DNA from: Halorubrum sp. PV6
GTDB taxonomy: Archaea; Halobacteriota; Halobacteria; Halobacteriales; Haloferacaceae
Reading direction: 5' to 3'
DNA length: 64,000 bases
NCBI RefSeq assembly: GCF_003990725.2
Contig: NZ_CP030064.1
Span: forward strand, 310,001-374,000
Below, one piece after another: positions 27,460-35,846 of this stretch; position 1 is the stretch's first letter, and every line of letters begins with the position of its first letter. The position numbers were made by a program, and so were the translations under genes. A model generated the notes under the pieces. The model was not told the origin of the DNA and searched no databases. It worked only from the letters and a program-made list of their open reading frames with translations.

Positions 27460-28845
27460 ATGCAGGTATTCTGGCACCGGCGCGACCCGCGAACGCGGGA
27501 CAACGCCGGACTCGCGGCGGCGGCGCGGGCGGGAACCGTCCTCCCCGTCTTCGTCTACGACGTCGACCTCTTCGGCACGATGGGAGCGCGCCAGCGGGCG
27601 TTCCTCCTCCGGCACGTGAAGCGGCTGGAGGCGCGCTACCGCGACCTCGGCAGCGACCTCGTCGTCCGCGCGGGCGCCCCCGACGAGGTCCTCGTCGACG
27701 TCGCAGACGAGCACGACGCCGAGACCGTCTTTTACAACGAGTACTACCGGCCGGCCCGGCGCAACCGCCAGCGCGCGGTCGAGGACGCCCTCGCGGGCGC
27801 CGGCGTGGCGACGGACTCGCGGACCGACGCCGTCTTGGTCGATCCGGGCCGGCTGGAGGCGCGCTACGAGAACCACAGCCGGTTCCACGACGACTGGGAG
27901 GCGGTCCCCAAAGCCGGCCCGTATCCGGAGCCCGAGCCGTCGTCGCTCGCTGACGTGCGCGACGGGAAGACGGTCCCCGAGCCGGACGCCGACATCGACC
28001 TCCCGGACGCGGGCTACGAGGCCGCCCGCGAGCGGTTCGACGACTTCCTCGACTACGGGATCACCTCGTACAACGACACGCGAGACGACCTCCGGCGCGC
28101 CGCCGAGGCGCCCACGCACGCGGTCTCGCGCCTGTCCCCGTACCTCGCGACCGGCGCGATCGGGATCCGCGAGGTGTGGGCGGGCGCGGGCGACGTTTAC
28201 GAGGCCGTCACCGGCGGCGAGCGCCGCAACGTCGACAAGTACCGCTACGAGCTGTCGTGGCGCGAGCAGATGTACCACCTGCTGTACTACACCCCCGACC
28301 TGGGGGTGTCGAACTACAAGTCGTTCCCGAACGCGATCGCGTGGCGCGACGCCGACGCCGACTTCGAGGCGTGGACGCGCGGCGAGACGGGCTACCCCCT
28401 CGTCGACGCCGGGATGCGGCAGCTGAACGCGGAGGGGTACATCCACAACCGCCCGCGGCAGGTGGTCGCGAGCTTCCTCGCGAAACACCTCCTGATCGAC
28501 TGGCGGCGGGGCGCGCGCTACTTCACGAAACAGCTGATCGACCACGACTACGCCTCGAACCACGGCGCGTGGCAGTGGACCGCCTCGACCGGCACCGACT
28601 CGGTCGACGTCCGCATCTTCGACCCGGTGAGCCAGATGAGCAAGTACGACGAGGGCGCCCACTTCGTGAAGGCGTACGTCCCCGAACTCCGGGACGTACC
28701 CGCCGGGAAAATCGTCGACTGGCCGACGCTCTCGCACGGCGAGCGCGAGGACCTCGCGCCCGACTACCCGCACCCGATCGTCGACCGGAACGAGGGGTAC
28801 GATCGCGCGCAGCGCGTCTTCGAGGAGGCGCTCGGGAAGCGGTGA
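27460..28845 (+). CDS. phr: Deoxyribodipyrimidine photolyase
   Basis: 461 aa, the standard length of a class I CPD photolyase/cryptochrome. The N-terminal antenna domain (1-130, MQVFWHRRDPRTRDNAGLAA) is followed by the FAD-binding helical domain with the family segments GITSYNDTRDDL, SRLSPYLATGAIGIRE, ELSWREQMYH, GYPLVDAGMRQLNAEGYIHN and WQWTASTGTDSVDVRIF. It repairs UV-induced pyrimidine dimers with visible light, which suits organisms of sunlit brine. TATA-like CACTATTC (27431-27438) sits 22-29 bp before the ATG. Confidence 0.95.
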   Translation: MQVFWHRRDPRTRDNAGLAAAARAGTVLPVFVYDVDLFGTMGARQRAFLLRHVKRLEARYRDLGSDLVVRAGAPDEVLVDVADEHDAETVFYNEYYRPARRNRQRAVEDALAGAGVATDSRTDAVLVDPGRLEARYENHSRFHDDWEAVPKAGPYPEPEPSSLADVRDGKTVPEPDADIDLPDAGYEAARERFDDFLDYGITSYNDTRDDLRRAAEAPTHAVSRLSPYLATGAIGIREVWAGAGDVYEAVTGGERRNVDKYRYELSWREQMYHLLYYTPDLGVSNYKSFPNAIAWRDADADFEAWTRGETGYPLVDAGMRQLNAEGYIHNRPRQVVASFLAKHLLIDWRRGARYFTKQLIDHDYASNHGAWQWTASTGTDSVDVRIFDPVSQMSKYDEGAHFVKAYVPELRDVPAGKIVDWPTLSHGEREDLAPDYPHPIVDRNEGYDRAQRVFEEALGKR

Positions 28846-28936
28846 GCGGCGGTTACTTATAAACAACTGCGGTGGCGCACGCCTGTGAGCGACCGCCCCC
28901 GACCGCGATCAAGGGCCGCTCCGGGCCGACGATCTT

Positions 28937-29134
28937 ATGCCGTCTCCGACGCGACCGAGAGGCGTGCATCGGTTCGTTCGGGGCCTCCTCTCCCTCTTAC
29001 TCGGACTGTTCGTCGGGAGCTCCGTCGCGTTCGTCGGAAGCCCTGACCCGACCGGCGTTTTCACGCTCGTCGCCGGCCTCGCTCTGAGCGCCGCGTCGAC
29101 GGCGGGGATCTACGTCGGTATTGGCCGTTTATAA
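28937..29134 (+). CDS. 65-aa membrane protein of unknown function
   Basis: Two hydrophobic segments (about 15-32 and 40-60) after a short basic N-terminus (MPSPTRPRGVHRFVRG). The sequence has the composition of a real haloarchaeal membrane protein, though Asp/Glu are few. CTTATAAAC (28856-28864) could be its TATA box with a leader of about 45 nt. It lies between phr and cysS on the same strand. No family recognised. Confidence 0.5.
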   Translation: MPSPTRPRGVHRFVRGLLSLLLGLFVGSSVAFVGSPDPTGVFTLVAGLALSAASTAGIYVGIGRL

Positions 29135-29188
29135 GTGAGCAGGCGAGGCGCCGGAGCGCTTCCGTCCCCGCTCCCGTCCGATCCGACG

Positions 29189-29197
29189 ATTTAAAAC
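29189..29197 (+). promoter_or_regulatory. TATA-like box of cysS
   Basis: GATTTAAAA ends 25 bp before the cysS ATG at 29222, fitting a leaderless transcript. Confidence 0.55.
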
Positions 29198-29221
29198 GAT
29201 CTCAGCGGATACGACCCGCTA

Positions 29222-30709
29222 ATGAGTCTCGTCGTTACCGACACCCTGGCGGACGAGCGCGTCGAGTTCACGGCCGACGGCGACGTCACGCTGTACGTCT
29301 GCGGGCTGACGGTGTCGGACGACCCCCACCTCGGACACGCGCGGCTGTGGTTCCACGCCGACGTGCTCCACCGCTGGCTGACCCACCTCGGGTACGACGT
29401 GCGCCACGTCGAGAACGTCACCGACGTCAACGAGAAGATCACGGCCCGCGTCGGCGAGCGCGACGCCTGGGCCGCCGAGCGCGACGTGGCCGAGACGTTC
29501 ACGGCCACGACCTTCGACGCGATGCGCGGACTGAACCTTTTGCGCGCCGAGGTGTACCCCCGCGTCACCGAACACCTCCCGGAGATCCGCGACCTCGTCG
29601 AGACGCTGGTCGAGAAGGGGTACGCCTACGAGTCGAACGGCTCCGTCTACTTCGACGTCACGACCTTCGAGGCGTACGGGAAGCTGTCGAACCAAGACGT
29701 CGACGAACTGGAGGCGCAGGGCGAACCGGACGAGCGGTCGGAGAAGCGCAACCCCTCGGACTTCGCGCTGTGGAAGGCCGACGGCGTCAGCGAGACCGCC
29801 GCCCGCGAACACGCGAAACACGACCACGGCGACTCGGCCCCCGAGGGCGAGACGTGGGAATCGCCGTGGGGCGAGGGGCGGCCGGGGTGGCACGTCGAGT
29901 GCTCGGCGATGTCGACGACGCACCTCGGCGACACCCTCGACATCCACATGGGCGGTCGCGACCTCGTCTTCCCGCATCACGAAAACGAGATCGCCCAGTC
30001 CGAAGCCGCGACCGGCGAGACGTTCGCCCGCCACTGGCTCCACGTCGGCCTCCTCGCGATGGACGGCGAGAAGATGTCCTCGTCGATCGGCAACTTCTGG
30101 ACCGTCCCCGACGCCTTAGACGAACTCGGCGTCAACGTCGTCAGGACCTTCTACGCCGGGGCCGCCTACCGCTCCGAGCAGGCGCTCACCGAGGAGACGA
30201 TTGCCGAGGCCGAGGAGCGCTGGGACCGGCTCTCGCGAACCTACGACCGCGCGGTCGACGCGCTCGACTCCACGGCGGCCCGCGCGAAGTCCGCGGACGA
30301 CGACCTCCGCGACGCCGTCGAGGCGACCCGCGAGGCGTTCGCCGCGGCGATGAACGACGATTTAAACCTCCGCGAGGCGACCGCCGCCCTGCTGGACCTC
30401 ACCGACGCCGTGAACCGACACCTCGACGCGGTCGAGGACGCGGCCGCCCGGTACGACTACCGCGGGCTTCGCGCGGCCGTCGAGGCGTTCGACGAACTCG
30501 GCGGCGACGTGCTCGGCCTCCAGTTCGAAACCGAGACCGACGGCGACGTGGATCTTGCGGGCGAACTCGTCGAACTCGTCTTGGACGTCCGCGAGGCCGA
30601 ACGCGAGGCGGGGAACTACGAGCGCGCCGACGACCTGCGCGACGCGCTCCGCGAGGTCGGCGTCGAGATCGAAGACGGCTCCGACGGGGCGACCTACCGG
30701 TTCGAGTAG
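29222..30709 (+). CDS. cysS: Cysteinyl-tRNA synthetase
   Basis: 495 aa class I synthetase that charges tRNA-Cys. HIGH-type motif HLGH at 36-39 in DPHLGHAR, first zinc ligand C27 in YVCGLTV, further zinc residues in HVECSAM and the HHENE block, and KMSSS at about 284-288. The anticodon-binding helical domain follows, with a short C-terminal tail. Its last 16 bases overlap the end of the convergent glycerate kinase gene. Confidence 0.97.
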   Translation: MSLVVTDTLADERVEFTADGDVTLYVCGLTVSDDPHLGHARLWFHADVLHRWLTHLGYDVRHVENVTDVNEKITARVGERDAWAAERDVAETFTATTFDAMRGLNLLRAEVYPRVTEHLPEIRDLVETLVEKGYAYESNGSVYFDVTTFEAYGKLSNQDVDELEAQGEPDERSEKRNPSDFALWKADGVSETAAREHAKHDHGDSAPEGETWESPWGEGRPGWHVECSAMSTTHLGDTLDIHMGGRDLVFPHHENEIAQSEAATGETFARHWLHVGLLAMDGEKMSSSIGNFWTVPDALDELGVNVVRTFYAGAAYRSEQALTEETIAEAEERWDRLSRTYDRAVDALDSTAARAKSADDDLRDAVEATREAFAAAMNDDLNLREATAALLDLTDAVNRHLDAVEDAAARYDYRGLRAAVEAFDELGGDVLGLQFETETDGDVDLAGELVELVLDVREAEREAGNYERADDLRDALREVGVEIEDGSDGATYRFE

Positions 30710-32196
30710 CGCCGCGTCGGGGCGTCCTCCGGCTCCACCACGACCGCGCGCAGGTCGTTCACGTTCGTCCCGGTCGCCCCGGTCCGCAGGAGCGCCCCCG
30801 CCTCGTCGAAGCACGGGTACACGTCGTGGCGGTCGAGGGCGTCGCGGGCGCGTTCGGGGTCGAGCGTCGTCGCGTCCGCGACGGCCCCGGCGGTGTCGGT
30901 CGGCCCGTCGCGCCCGTCGGTGTCGACGCTCGCGACGACGACCCGAGACGCCGACGCCTCTGGTTTCGTCTCGCCGTCACGCGCTTCGCTCTCGTCTCCG
31001 AGCGGCCCCGTCGCGAGCGCCAGCGCCGCGCCGGCGGCGAACTCCGCGTTCGGCCCGCCGGTCCCCGGATCGGGCGCGTCTTCGAGGGTCACGGTCGTCT
31101 CGCCCCCCGAGAGCAGCACGGCCGGCGGCTCGACCGGCGACCCGCGAGCGACGCACTCCTCGGCGATCGCGGCGTGTGCCGTCCCCGCCTCGCGCGCCTC
31201 GCCCCGAACGCTCGCCGAAAGCACCAGCGGCTCGTACCCCCGCGCCGCCGCCGCGTTCGCGGCCGCGTCGAGCGCGCTCCGCCCGTTGCCGACGACGAAC
31301 GTCGCGCTCCGGTCGAACGCCGGGTCGCCCTCGGTCGGCGTCTCCGGGGCCCGCCCGTCGCGCCCTGCCTGCAGGTGGTCACGCACCGCGGCGGGGGCGT
31401 CGAGGGCGTAGCGGTCGAGCACCGCCAGCGCGTCGGCGTACGTGGAGGGATCGGGGACGGTCGGGCCGCTCCCGATCGTCTCCAGCGGGTCGCCGATCAC
31501 GTCGCTCACCGCGAGCGTGACGGTCGTCGCGGGCGCTACCGCCCGTGCCACCTGGCCGCCCTTTACCGCCGAGCAGTGTTTCCGGACCGCGTTGATCGCC
31601 TCGATCGACGCCCCCGACGCGAGCAGCCCGGAGGTGAGCGCCCGGAGGTCGTCGACCGCGAGGGGGTCCGCCGGCGCCGCTAGCAGGGCACTCGCCCCGC
31701 CGGTGACGACCGCGAGAACGAGGTCGGACTCGGTGACGCGCTCGGCGGCGGCTAAGACCCGCCGGGTGCTCTCGACGCCCCGCTCGCTCGGCAACGGATG
31801 GTCGCCCGGACACACGTCGATCGCGGTCGGTGACGAAGCGTCGGGGGGCCGCTCGCCCGCTTCGTCGGTCGCGCCGTCGGTGACGACGACGCCCTCGTCG
31901 ACGCCCCGGCCCGCTCGGTCGAGAACGCCTTCGAGGGCGCCGGCGGCGCCCGCGGCCGCCTTGCCGGCGCCGAGGAGCACGATCCGGTCGTAGGGGGCGA
32001 GCTCGTACGTGCCGACCGCGCCGTCGACGCCCTCGATCCGGAGCCTACCGTCGTCGACCGAGACGGCCGTTCGGATCAGTCGCTCGGGAAGCGCCGCCTC
32101 GATGCCTGCGTTAAGACAGTCGAGCGCCGTCTCGTGGGCCGGCGTCCGGGAGAGTCGCTCGCGGTCGCGGAACGTCACGCCGTGGTCGGCGGTCAT
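30694..32196 (-). CDS. Glycerate 2-kinase (GckA/MOFRL family)
   Basis: 500 aa. An N-terminal DUF4147 domain (ALDCLNAGIEAALPERLIRT, then RIVLLGAGKAAAGAAGALEG and LALAVVTGGASALLAAPA) is followed by the MOFRL domain (SGGETTVTLED and VVVASVDTDGRDGPTDTAGA). The family phosphorylates D-glycerate to 2-phosphoglycerate with ATP, feeding glycolysis; in haloarchaea it may serve the semi-phosphorylative Entner-Doudoroff route (inference). The start at 32196 has a minus-strand ATATATGCC box 23-30 bp upstream. The 3' end overlaps cysS. Confidence 0.88.
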   Translation of the reverse strand: MTADHGVTFRDRERLSRTPAHETALDCLNAGIEAALPERLIRTAVSVDDGRLRIEGVDGAVGTYELAPYDRIVLLGAGKAAAGAAGALEGVLDRAGRGVDEGVVVTDGATDEAGERPPDASSPTAIDVCPGDHPLPSERGVESTRRVLAAAERVTESDLVLAVVTGGASALLAAPADPLAVDDLRALTSGLLASGASIEAINAVRKHCSAVKGGQVARAVAPATTVTLAVSDVIGDPLETIGSGPTVPDPSTYADALAVLDRYALDAPAAVRDHLQAGRDGRAPETPTEGDPAFDRSATFVVGNGRSALDAAANAAAARGYEPLVLSASVRGEAREAGTAHAAIAEECVARGSPVEPPAVLLSGGETTVTLEDAPDPGTGGPNAEFAAGAALALATGPLGDESEARDGETKPEASASRVVVASVDTDGRDGPTDTAGAVADATTLDPERARDALDRHDVYPCFDEAGALLRTGATGTNVNDLRAVVVEPEDAPTRRYSNR

Positions 32197-32218
32197 ACCG
32201 GCGGATGTCGGCGCAGCG

Positions 32219-32226
32219 GCATATAT
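32219..32226 (-). promoter_or_regulatory. TATA-like box of the glycerate kinase gene
   Basis: The plus-strand run GCATATAT reads ATATATGC on the minus strand, 23-30 bp before the ATG at 32196. A leaderless promoter is likely. Confidence 0.55.
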
Positions 32227-32285
32227 CCGACGCGAGCGGTCGGCTTCGCCCGCGGACGCGGCCGGCGGCGCGGAGACGCGGGCGG

Positions 32286-32903
32286 CTACTCGCCGCTGCT
32301 CGCCTCCCGGTGGGCGCTCGCCGCGAGCGCGGCGACTCGCAGCGGCTCCGGGCGCCGAAACCCCTCTCGGACCAGCCCGCGGACCGCCTCGGCCGCCTCT
32401 CCGGTGTCGATGCCCGCGGCGCGGACGAACAGCGGCGCTCGGGAGGCGGGCACGCGCGACTCGCTCGTCTCGGAACCGTCCTCATCAGAGTCCGCCGACG
32501 CCCTGTCCACCCGAACGCGCGGCGGCACATCCCGGTAGATATCGAGCCGGTCGGCGAGGGCCTCCCCGTCGAACGCCTCGCGGAGCGCCGGTTCGAGCCC
32601 CGGACTCGACTCGTAACTCACGGCGTACGCCGGGCGGTCGACCGCCTCGTGTAGCCGGCGGAGATCGAGGAGGTTGAACCACGCCGGGGCGATCCCCGCG
32701 ACGGCGACGTGGCGGACGTCCGCGCGGCCGAGTCGGTCGAAGAGCGCGATCACCGCGTCGGTCGCGTCGGTCCCCCCGACCGTGCAGGTCTCGAACCCGA
32801 GGCCGTCGAGCGTGCCGTCGGCTCTGAGTACAGCCCCGGCTACGTGGCTGGTTCGATCCCCGTCGGAGAACGCGATACCGAGCGTCCGACTCGGCGCAGT
32901 CAC
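32286..32903 (-). CDS. DUF99 (UPF0215) family protein
   Basis: 205 aa from a GTG at 32903 (VTAPSRTLGIAFSDGDRTSH). Longer in-frame reading lies over the preceding gene and is Arg/Thr/Ser-rich. A GAGGAG ribosome site (minus strand, 32914-32919) lies 10 nt before the GTG, inside the end of the upstream gene whose stop is only four bases away, so translation is coupled. The typical DUF99 segments AGIAPAWFNLLDLRRLHEAV and RPAYAVSYE are present. An Asp/Ser-rich insert (about 155-172) is lineage-specific. DUF99 proteins have an endonuclease V-like fold but no proven function. Confidence 0.8.
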   Translation of the reverse strand: MTAPSRTLGIAFSDGDRTSHVAGAVLRADGTLDGLGFETCTVGGTDATDAVIALFDRLGRADVRHVAVAGIAPAWFNLLDLRRLHEAVDRPAYAVSYESSPGLEPALREAFDGEALADRLDIYRDVPPRVRVDRASADSDEDGSETSESRVPASRAPLFVRAAGIDTGEAAEAVRGLVREGFRRPEPLRVAALAASAHREASSGE

Positions 32904-32907
32904 CCGG

Positions 32908-33090
32908 TCAGGTCTCCTCGGACTTGATGTCTTGGAGCCGGTCGAGGAGCTCGTCGTTCGACGCGCCGGGCTCGTAGTCCACGGAGCCGTCGTGTACCTC
33001 TTCTGCGGCTCGGACTCCGTCCTCGTCGTCGAAATCCGCATCCAGGTCCTGATTCTCCTGTTCGGATTCGTCGTAGCTTCCGAAGCCCAT
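32908..33090 (-). CDS. Small acidic haloarchaeal protein, DUF5786-like
   Basis: 60 aa, beginning MGFGSYDESEQENQDLDADF, a start I recall from the haloarchaea-wide DUF5786 family. About a third of residues are Asp or Glu. An earlier in-frame ATG would add four residues. A minus-strand TATA-like TTTATCAC (33117-33124) lies 27-34 bp upstream. It precedes and is coupled to the DUF99 gene. Function unknown; conserved small acidic proteins of this kind may be regulators or ribosome-associated. Confidence 0.75.
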   Translation of the reverse strand: MGFGSYDESEQENQDLDADFDDEDGVRAAEEVHDGSVDYEPGASNDELLDRLQDIKSEET

Positions 33091-33195
33091 ATGTGAGTAC
33101 AACTAACACGCCGCGAGTGATAAATCCCCGGTCGGTGCGGGTCGGACCCGACTCGGACTGCAGCCTTTTACCAGTCGCGCGCCCGTCGTACTCGT

Positions 33196-33837
33196 ATGGA
33201 GCCGATCACCGTCACCGCGGACGCAGACGTGTTCACCTGTAACGCGTACCTCGTCTTGGGCGAGTCGCCGACCCTCGTGGACGCCGGCACGATGCCGGGC
33301 GTCGACGAGGTCATCGCGGACGCGCTCGATGAGGCCGGCGTCGACGGCCTCGACCGCGTCGTCGTCACCCACCAGCACCGCGACCACGTCGGCGAACTCG
33401 ACGCGGTCCTCGACCGCTTCGACGCGCCGCTCTACGCCAACGCCGACCACCCGCGACGCGACGCGGCCCTCGGCGACGGCGACGAGGTCCGCGTCGGCGA
33501 CGAGACCTGCACGGTCGTCGAGACGCCCGGCCACGCCGACGATCACATCGCGCTCGTCGGCGAAGAGCGGCTCTACTCCGGCGACGTGGTCGTCTACAAC
33601 GACGGCGCCTTCGACGACGGCTCGTTCGGCCGCACCGACATGGCCGGGCAGTCCCGCGAGACGCTGATCGAGAGCCTCCACGCGATTCTCGACGCGCTCC
33701 CGGACACCGTCGACTCGATGTATCCGGGCCACGGCGACGCCTACCGCGAGCGCGACGGCCCCGACACGGTCCGGGCGGTCATCGAGCGCGCGACCGAGCG
33801 CGCCGAACGCCGCGAGCCGAAGTACCCGGACGAGTAG
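33196..33837 (+). CDS. Metallo-beta-lactamase fold hydrolase
   Basis: 213 aa. The zinc-binding motif H-x-H-x-D-H is THQHRDHVGE (H59, H61, D63, H64). Further ligands are His in ETPGHADDHIAL, Asp in LYSGDVVVY and His in MYPGHGD. This is the glyoxalase II/hydroxyacylglutathione hydrolase-like layout, but size and context do not fix the substrate; it could be a thioesterase or a phosphodiesterase-type MBL. Start ATG at 33196 follows a GCCTTTTA box (33163-33170) by 26-33 bp. Confidence 0.85.
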   Translation: MEPITVTADADVFTCNAYLVLGESPTLVDAGTMPGVDEVIADALDEAGVDGLDRVVVTHQHRDHVGELDAVLDRFDAPLYANADHPRRDAALGDGDEVRVGDETCTVVETPGHADDHIALVGEERLYSGDVVVYNDGAFDDGSFGRTDMAGQSRETLIESLHAILDALPDTVDSMYPGHGDAYRERDGPDTVRAVIERATERAERREPKYPDE

Positions 33838-33979
33838 GAGGGGACCCGCGGCGACGACGACGGGTTCGTTACTCGCTTACCTCCGCCGCCGCGTGCGAGG
33901 CTCGTTTTGAGACGGTGCCAGCGCGTAGCGGTCGCTCAACGCGGTTGGGGGAAAAGAATCGAAGTGGTCGGCGACCGAT

Positions 33980-34129
33980 CTACGCGGCGCGGCGTTCCTT
34001 CGCTTTGGGCCGGAGCTTCGTGTAGCCGCACTTGCGGCAGCGGTCCGCGTCCGGGGAGTTACGGGCGTTACAGCGCATGCAGATGTGTCGGTCGAGGTTG
34101 CGGCGTTCCGCGGCGTCGAAACTGGCCAT
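33980..34129 (-). CDS. rpl40e: 50S ribosomal protein L40e
   Basis: 49 aa basic protein, a striking contrast to the acidic neighbours. The zinc motif is C-x2-C ... C-x2-C: CMRC (17-20) and CRKC (31-34), with the family block [20 protein letters not shown] and a basic tail ([12 protein letters not shown]). A minus-strand CTTTTA box (34153-34158) is 24-29 bp before the start at 34129, fitting a leaderless message. Confidence 0.95.
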   Translation of the reverse strand: MASFDAAERRNLDRHICMRCNARNSPDADRCRKCGYTKLRPKAKERRAA

Positions 34130-34240
34130 ACCGTTACTGTCGGGCCGACGCTGTAAAAGGTTGCGAGACGCGGCGCGGCCGAGGCCGGTGTCCTCGGGCG
34201 TCCCGAGTGTCGGTATGTAGGTGTGCCGCGTGTCCGATTT

Positions 34241-34510
34241 TTACGCGCCCGCTTCGGAGAGCGCGGCCTCGATGTCCTCTCGCTGGGTGACGCCGACGAA
34301 CCGGTCGACGACGCCGTCGTCGTTCTCGACCACGAGGGTCGGCAGCGACCGAACCTGATACTGGTTGGCCACGTCCTGTTCCTCGTCGACGTTCACCTTC
34401 TGCAGCTCGAAGGCGTCGCCGAGGTCCTCCTGGATCTCCTCCAGGATCGGATCCTGTGTCTTACACGGGCCGCACCAGTCAGCGTGAAAATCCAGCAGTC
34501 GAACAGTCAT
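34241..34510 (-). CDS. Thioredoxin
   Basis: 89 aa, a compact thioredoxin fold with active site WCGPC (12-16) in LLDFHADWCGPCKTQDPILE, the cis-Pro loop VRSLPTLVVEND and a final helix. Start taken at MTVRLL (34510), which gives a minimal thioredoxin; a longer read would add non-typical residues. It is a cytoplasmic disulfide reductase, shorter than the usual 105-110 aa because the first strand-helix unit is missing, as in several archaeal thioredoxins. The minus-strand CCCTTATG (34540-34547) is its likely TATA region. Confidence 0.88.
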   Translation of the reverse strand: MTVRLLDFHADWCGPCKTQDPILEEIQEDLGDAFELQKVNVDEEQDVANQYQVRSLPTLVVENDDGVVDRFVGVTQREDIEAALSEAGA

Positions 34511-34662
34511 TATCCGACGCAACGTACCGCCGGGCCGCGCATAAGGGTTTCCCACTCGTGCACGGTTCGTCAGCAGGCGCGTCGCCGTCGGCGCCGCCGC
34601 CGACCGCGAGCGCCCCGACAGCGCCGCCTCGCGGCCCCGAGCGTCGAGCGCCGAACGAAACG

Positions 34663-34670
34663 TTTAGCAT
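34663..34670 (+). promoter_or_regulatory. TATA-like box of the Sec61 beta gene
   Basis: TTTAGCAT preceded by CGAAACG (a BRE-like purine run) ends 23 bp before the ATG at 34693. Confidence 0.5.
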
Positions 34671-34692
34671 ACCGCGAGACGCACGTCGGGGT

Positions 34693-34857
34693 ATGAGCAG
34701 TGGTTCCAACTCCGGCGGACTGATGTCCAGCGCGGGGCTCGTCCGCTACTTCGACACGGAGGACCGGGACGCGATCACGATCAATCCGAAGACGGTACTC
34801 GCGTTCTGCGTCCTGTTCGGCGTCTTCGTGCAGATCCTCGCGTTGACCGTCGCGTAA
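34693..34857 (+). CDS. Preprotein translocase subunit Sec61 beta (SecG-like)
   Basis: 54 aa. A Ser/Gly-rich N-terminus (MSSGSNSGGLMSSAGLVRYF), the conserved FDTEDRDAITINPKTVL stretch and one C-terminal transmembrane helix (about 33-53) are exactly the archaeal Sec61 beta layout. It is the small tail-anchored subunit of the SecYE translocon. It stands alone between the thioredoxin and pdxT genes. Confidence 0.93.
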   Translation: MSSGSNSGGLMSSAGLVRYFDTEDRDAITINPKTVLAFCVLFGVFVQILALTVA

Positions 34858-34938
34858 CGTCGGCTCTCCCCGCACCGACGCACTCGTTTTCCGTCCCGTA
34901 GCGCGCCCTTTTTGCCTGTCCCGGACCGACGGAGAGCC

Positions 34939-35532
34939 ATGCAAGCAGGCGTCATCGCCGTCCAGGGGGACGTTGCCGAACACGCGGCCGCCGTCGAGCG
35001 AGCCGCGGCCGCGCACGACGAGCCGGCCGAGGTCGTCGAGGTTCGGGACTCCGGAATCGTCCCCGACTGCGACGTGCTTCTCATGCCGGGCGGGGAGTCG
35101 ACGACCATCTCCCGGCTGATCCGCCGCGAGGGAATCGACGCGGAGATCCGCGATCACGTCGCGAGCGGGAAGCCCGTCTTGGCCACCTGTGCGGGGCTCA
35201 TCGTCTGCTCGCGGGACGCGAAAGACGACCGCGTCGACCCGCTCGGCCTCGTCGACGTCTCCGTCGACCGCAACGCCTTCGGCCGACAGAAGGACTCCTT
35301 CGAGGCGCAGATTCCGGTCGACGGGCTCGACGACCCGTTCCACGCCGTGTTCATCCGCGCGCCGCTCATCGACGCGGTCGGCGACGGCGTCGAGACGCTC
35401 GCGACTGTCGACGGCCGTCCGGTCGCGGTTCGCGACGGCCCCGTCGTCGCGACCGCCTTCCACCCGGAGCTCACCGACGACTCCCGGATCCACGACCTCG
35501 CCTTCTTCCCCGAACGCGAGGTGGTCGCGTGA
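34939..35532 (+). CDS. pdxT: Pyridoxal 5'-phosphate synthase glutaminase subunit PdxT
   Basis: 197 aa class I glutamine amidotransferase that feeds ammonia to PdxS for PLP synthesis. The catalytic triad is visible: C84 in LATCAGLIV, H175 and E177 in AFHPEL. The MPGGEST (49-55) and NAFGRQKDSFE blocks are PdxT marks and separate it from HisH and GuaA. pdxS is not in this window, so the two subunits are encoded apart. The stop overlaps the hisE start (GTGA), so translation is coupled. Confidence 0.95.
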   Translation: MQAGVIAVQGDVAEHAAAVERAAAAHDEPAEVVEVRDSGIVPDCDVLLMPGGESTTISRLIRREGIDAEIRDHVASGKPVLATCAGLIVCSRDAKDDRVDPLGLVDVSVDRNAFGRQKDSFEAQIPVDGLDDPFHAVFIRAPLIDAVGDGVETLATVDGRPVAVRDGPVVATAFHPELTDDSRIHDLAFFPEREVVA

Positions 35533-35846
35533 GCGACCCGGACGCAGGCGGTGAGGCGGTCGACGAGGCCGTCCTCGACGAGCTGTTCGCGACCATCGAA
35601 TCGCGGAAGGCGGACCTGCCGGACGGGTCGTACACCGCCTCGCTTTTCACCCACGAGAAGGGGGAAAACGCCGTCTTAGAGAAGATCGGCGAGGAGTCGA
35701 CCGAGGCCATCCTCGCGGCGAAAGACGACGACCGCGAGGAGCTCACGGCCGAGAGCGCCGACCTGGTCTACCACCTGCTGGTGTTGCTCGCGATGAAGGA
35801 CATCGACCTCGACGACCTGCGCGACGAGCTGCGAACCCGGTTTTAA
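35529..35846 (+). CDS. hisE: Phosphoribosyl-ATP pyrophosphatase HisE
   Basis: 105 aa all-alpha MazG-like enzyme of the second step of histidine synthesis. The family motif KGENAVLEKIGEESTEAILA, then ADLVYHLLVLLAMKDI, is complete. The start is a GTG at 35529 overlapping the pdxT stop. It ends directly against the stop of the convergent SHOCT gene with no gap. The his genes are scattered in haloarchaea, so the coupling to pdxT has no obvious pathway logic. Confidence 0.94.
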   Translation: MSDPDAGGEAVDEAVLDELFATIESRKADLPDGSYTASLFTHEKGENAVLEKIGEESTEAILAAKDDDREELTAESADLVYHLLVLLAMKDIDLDDLRDELRTRF

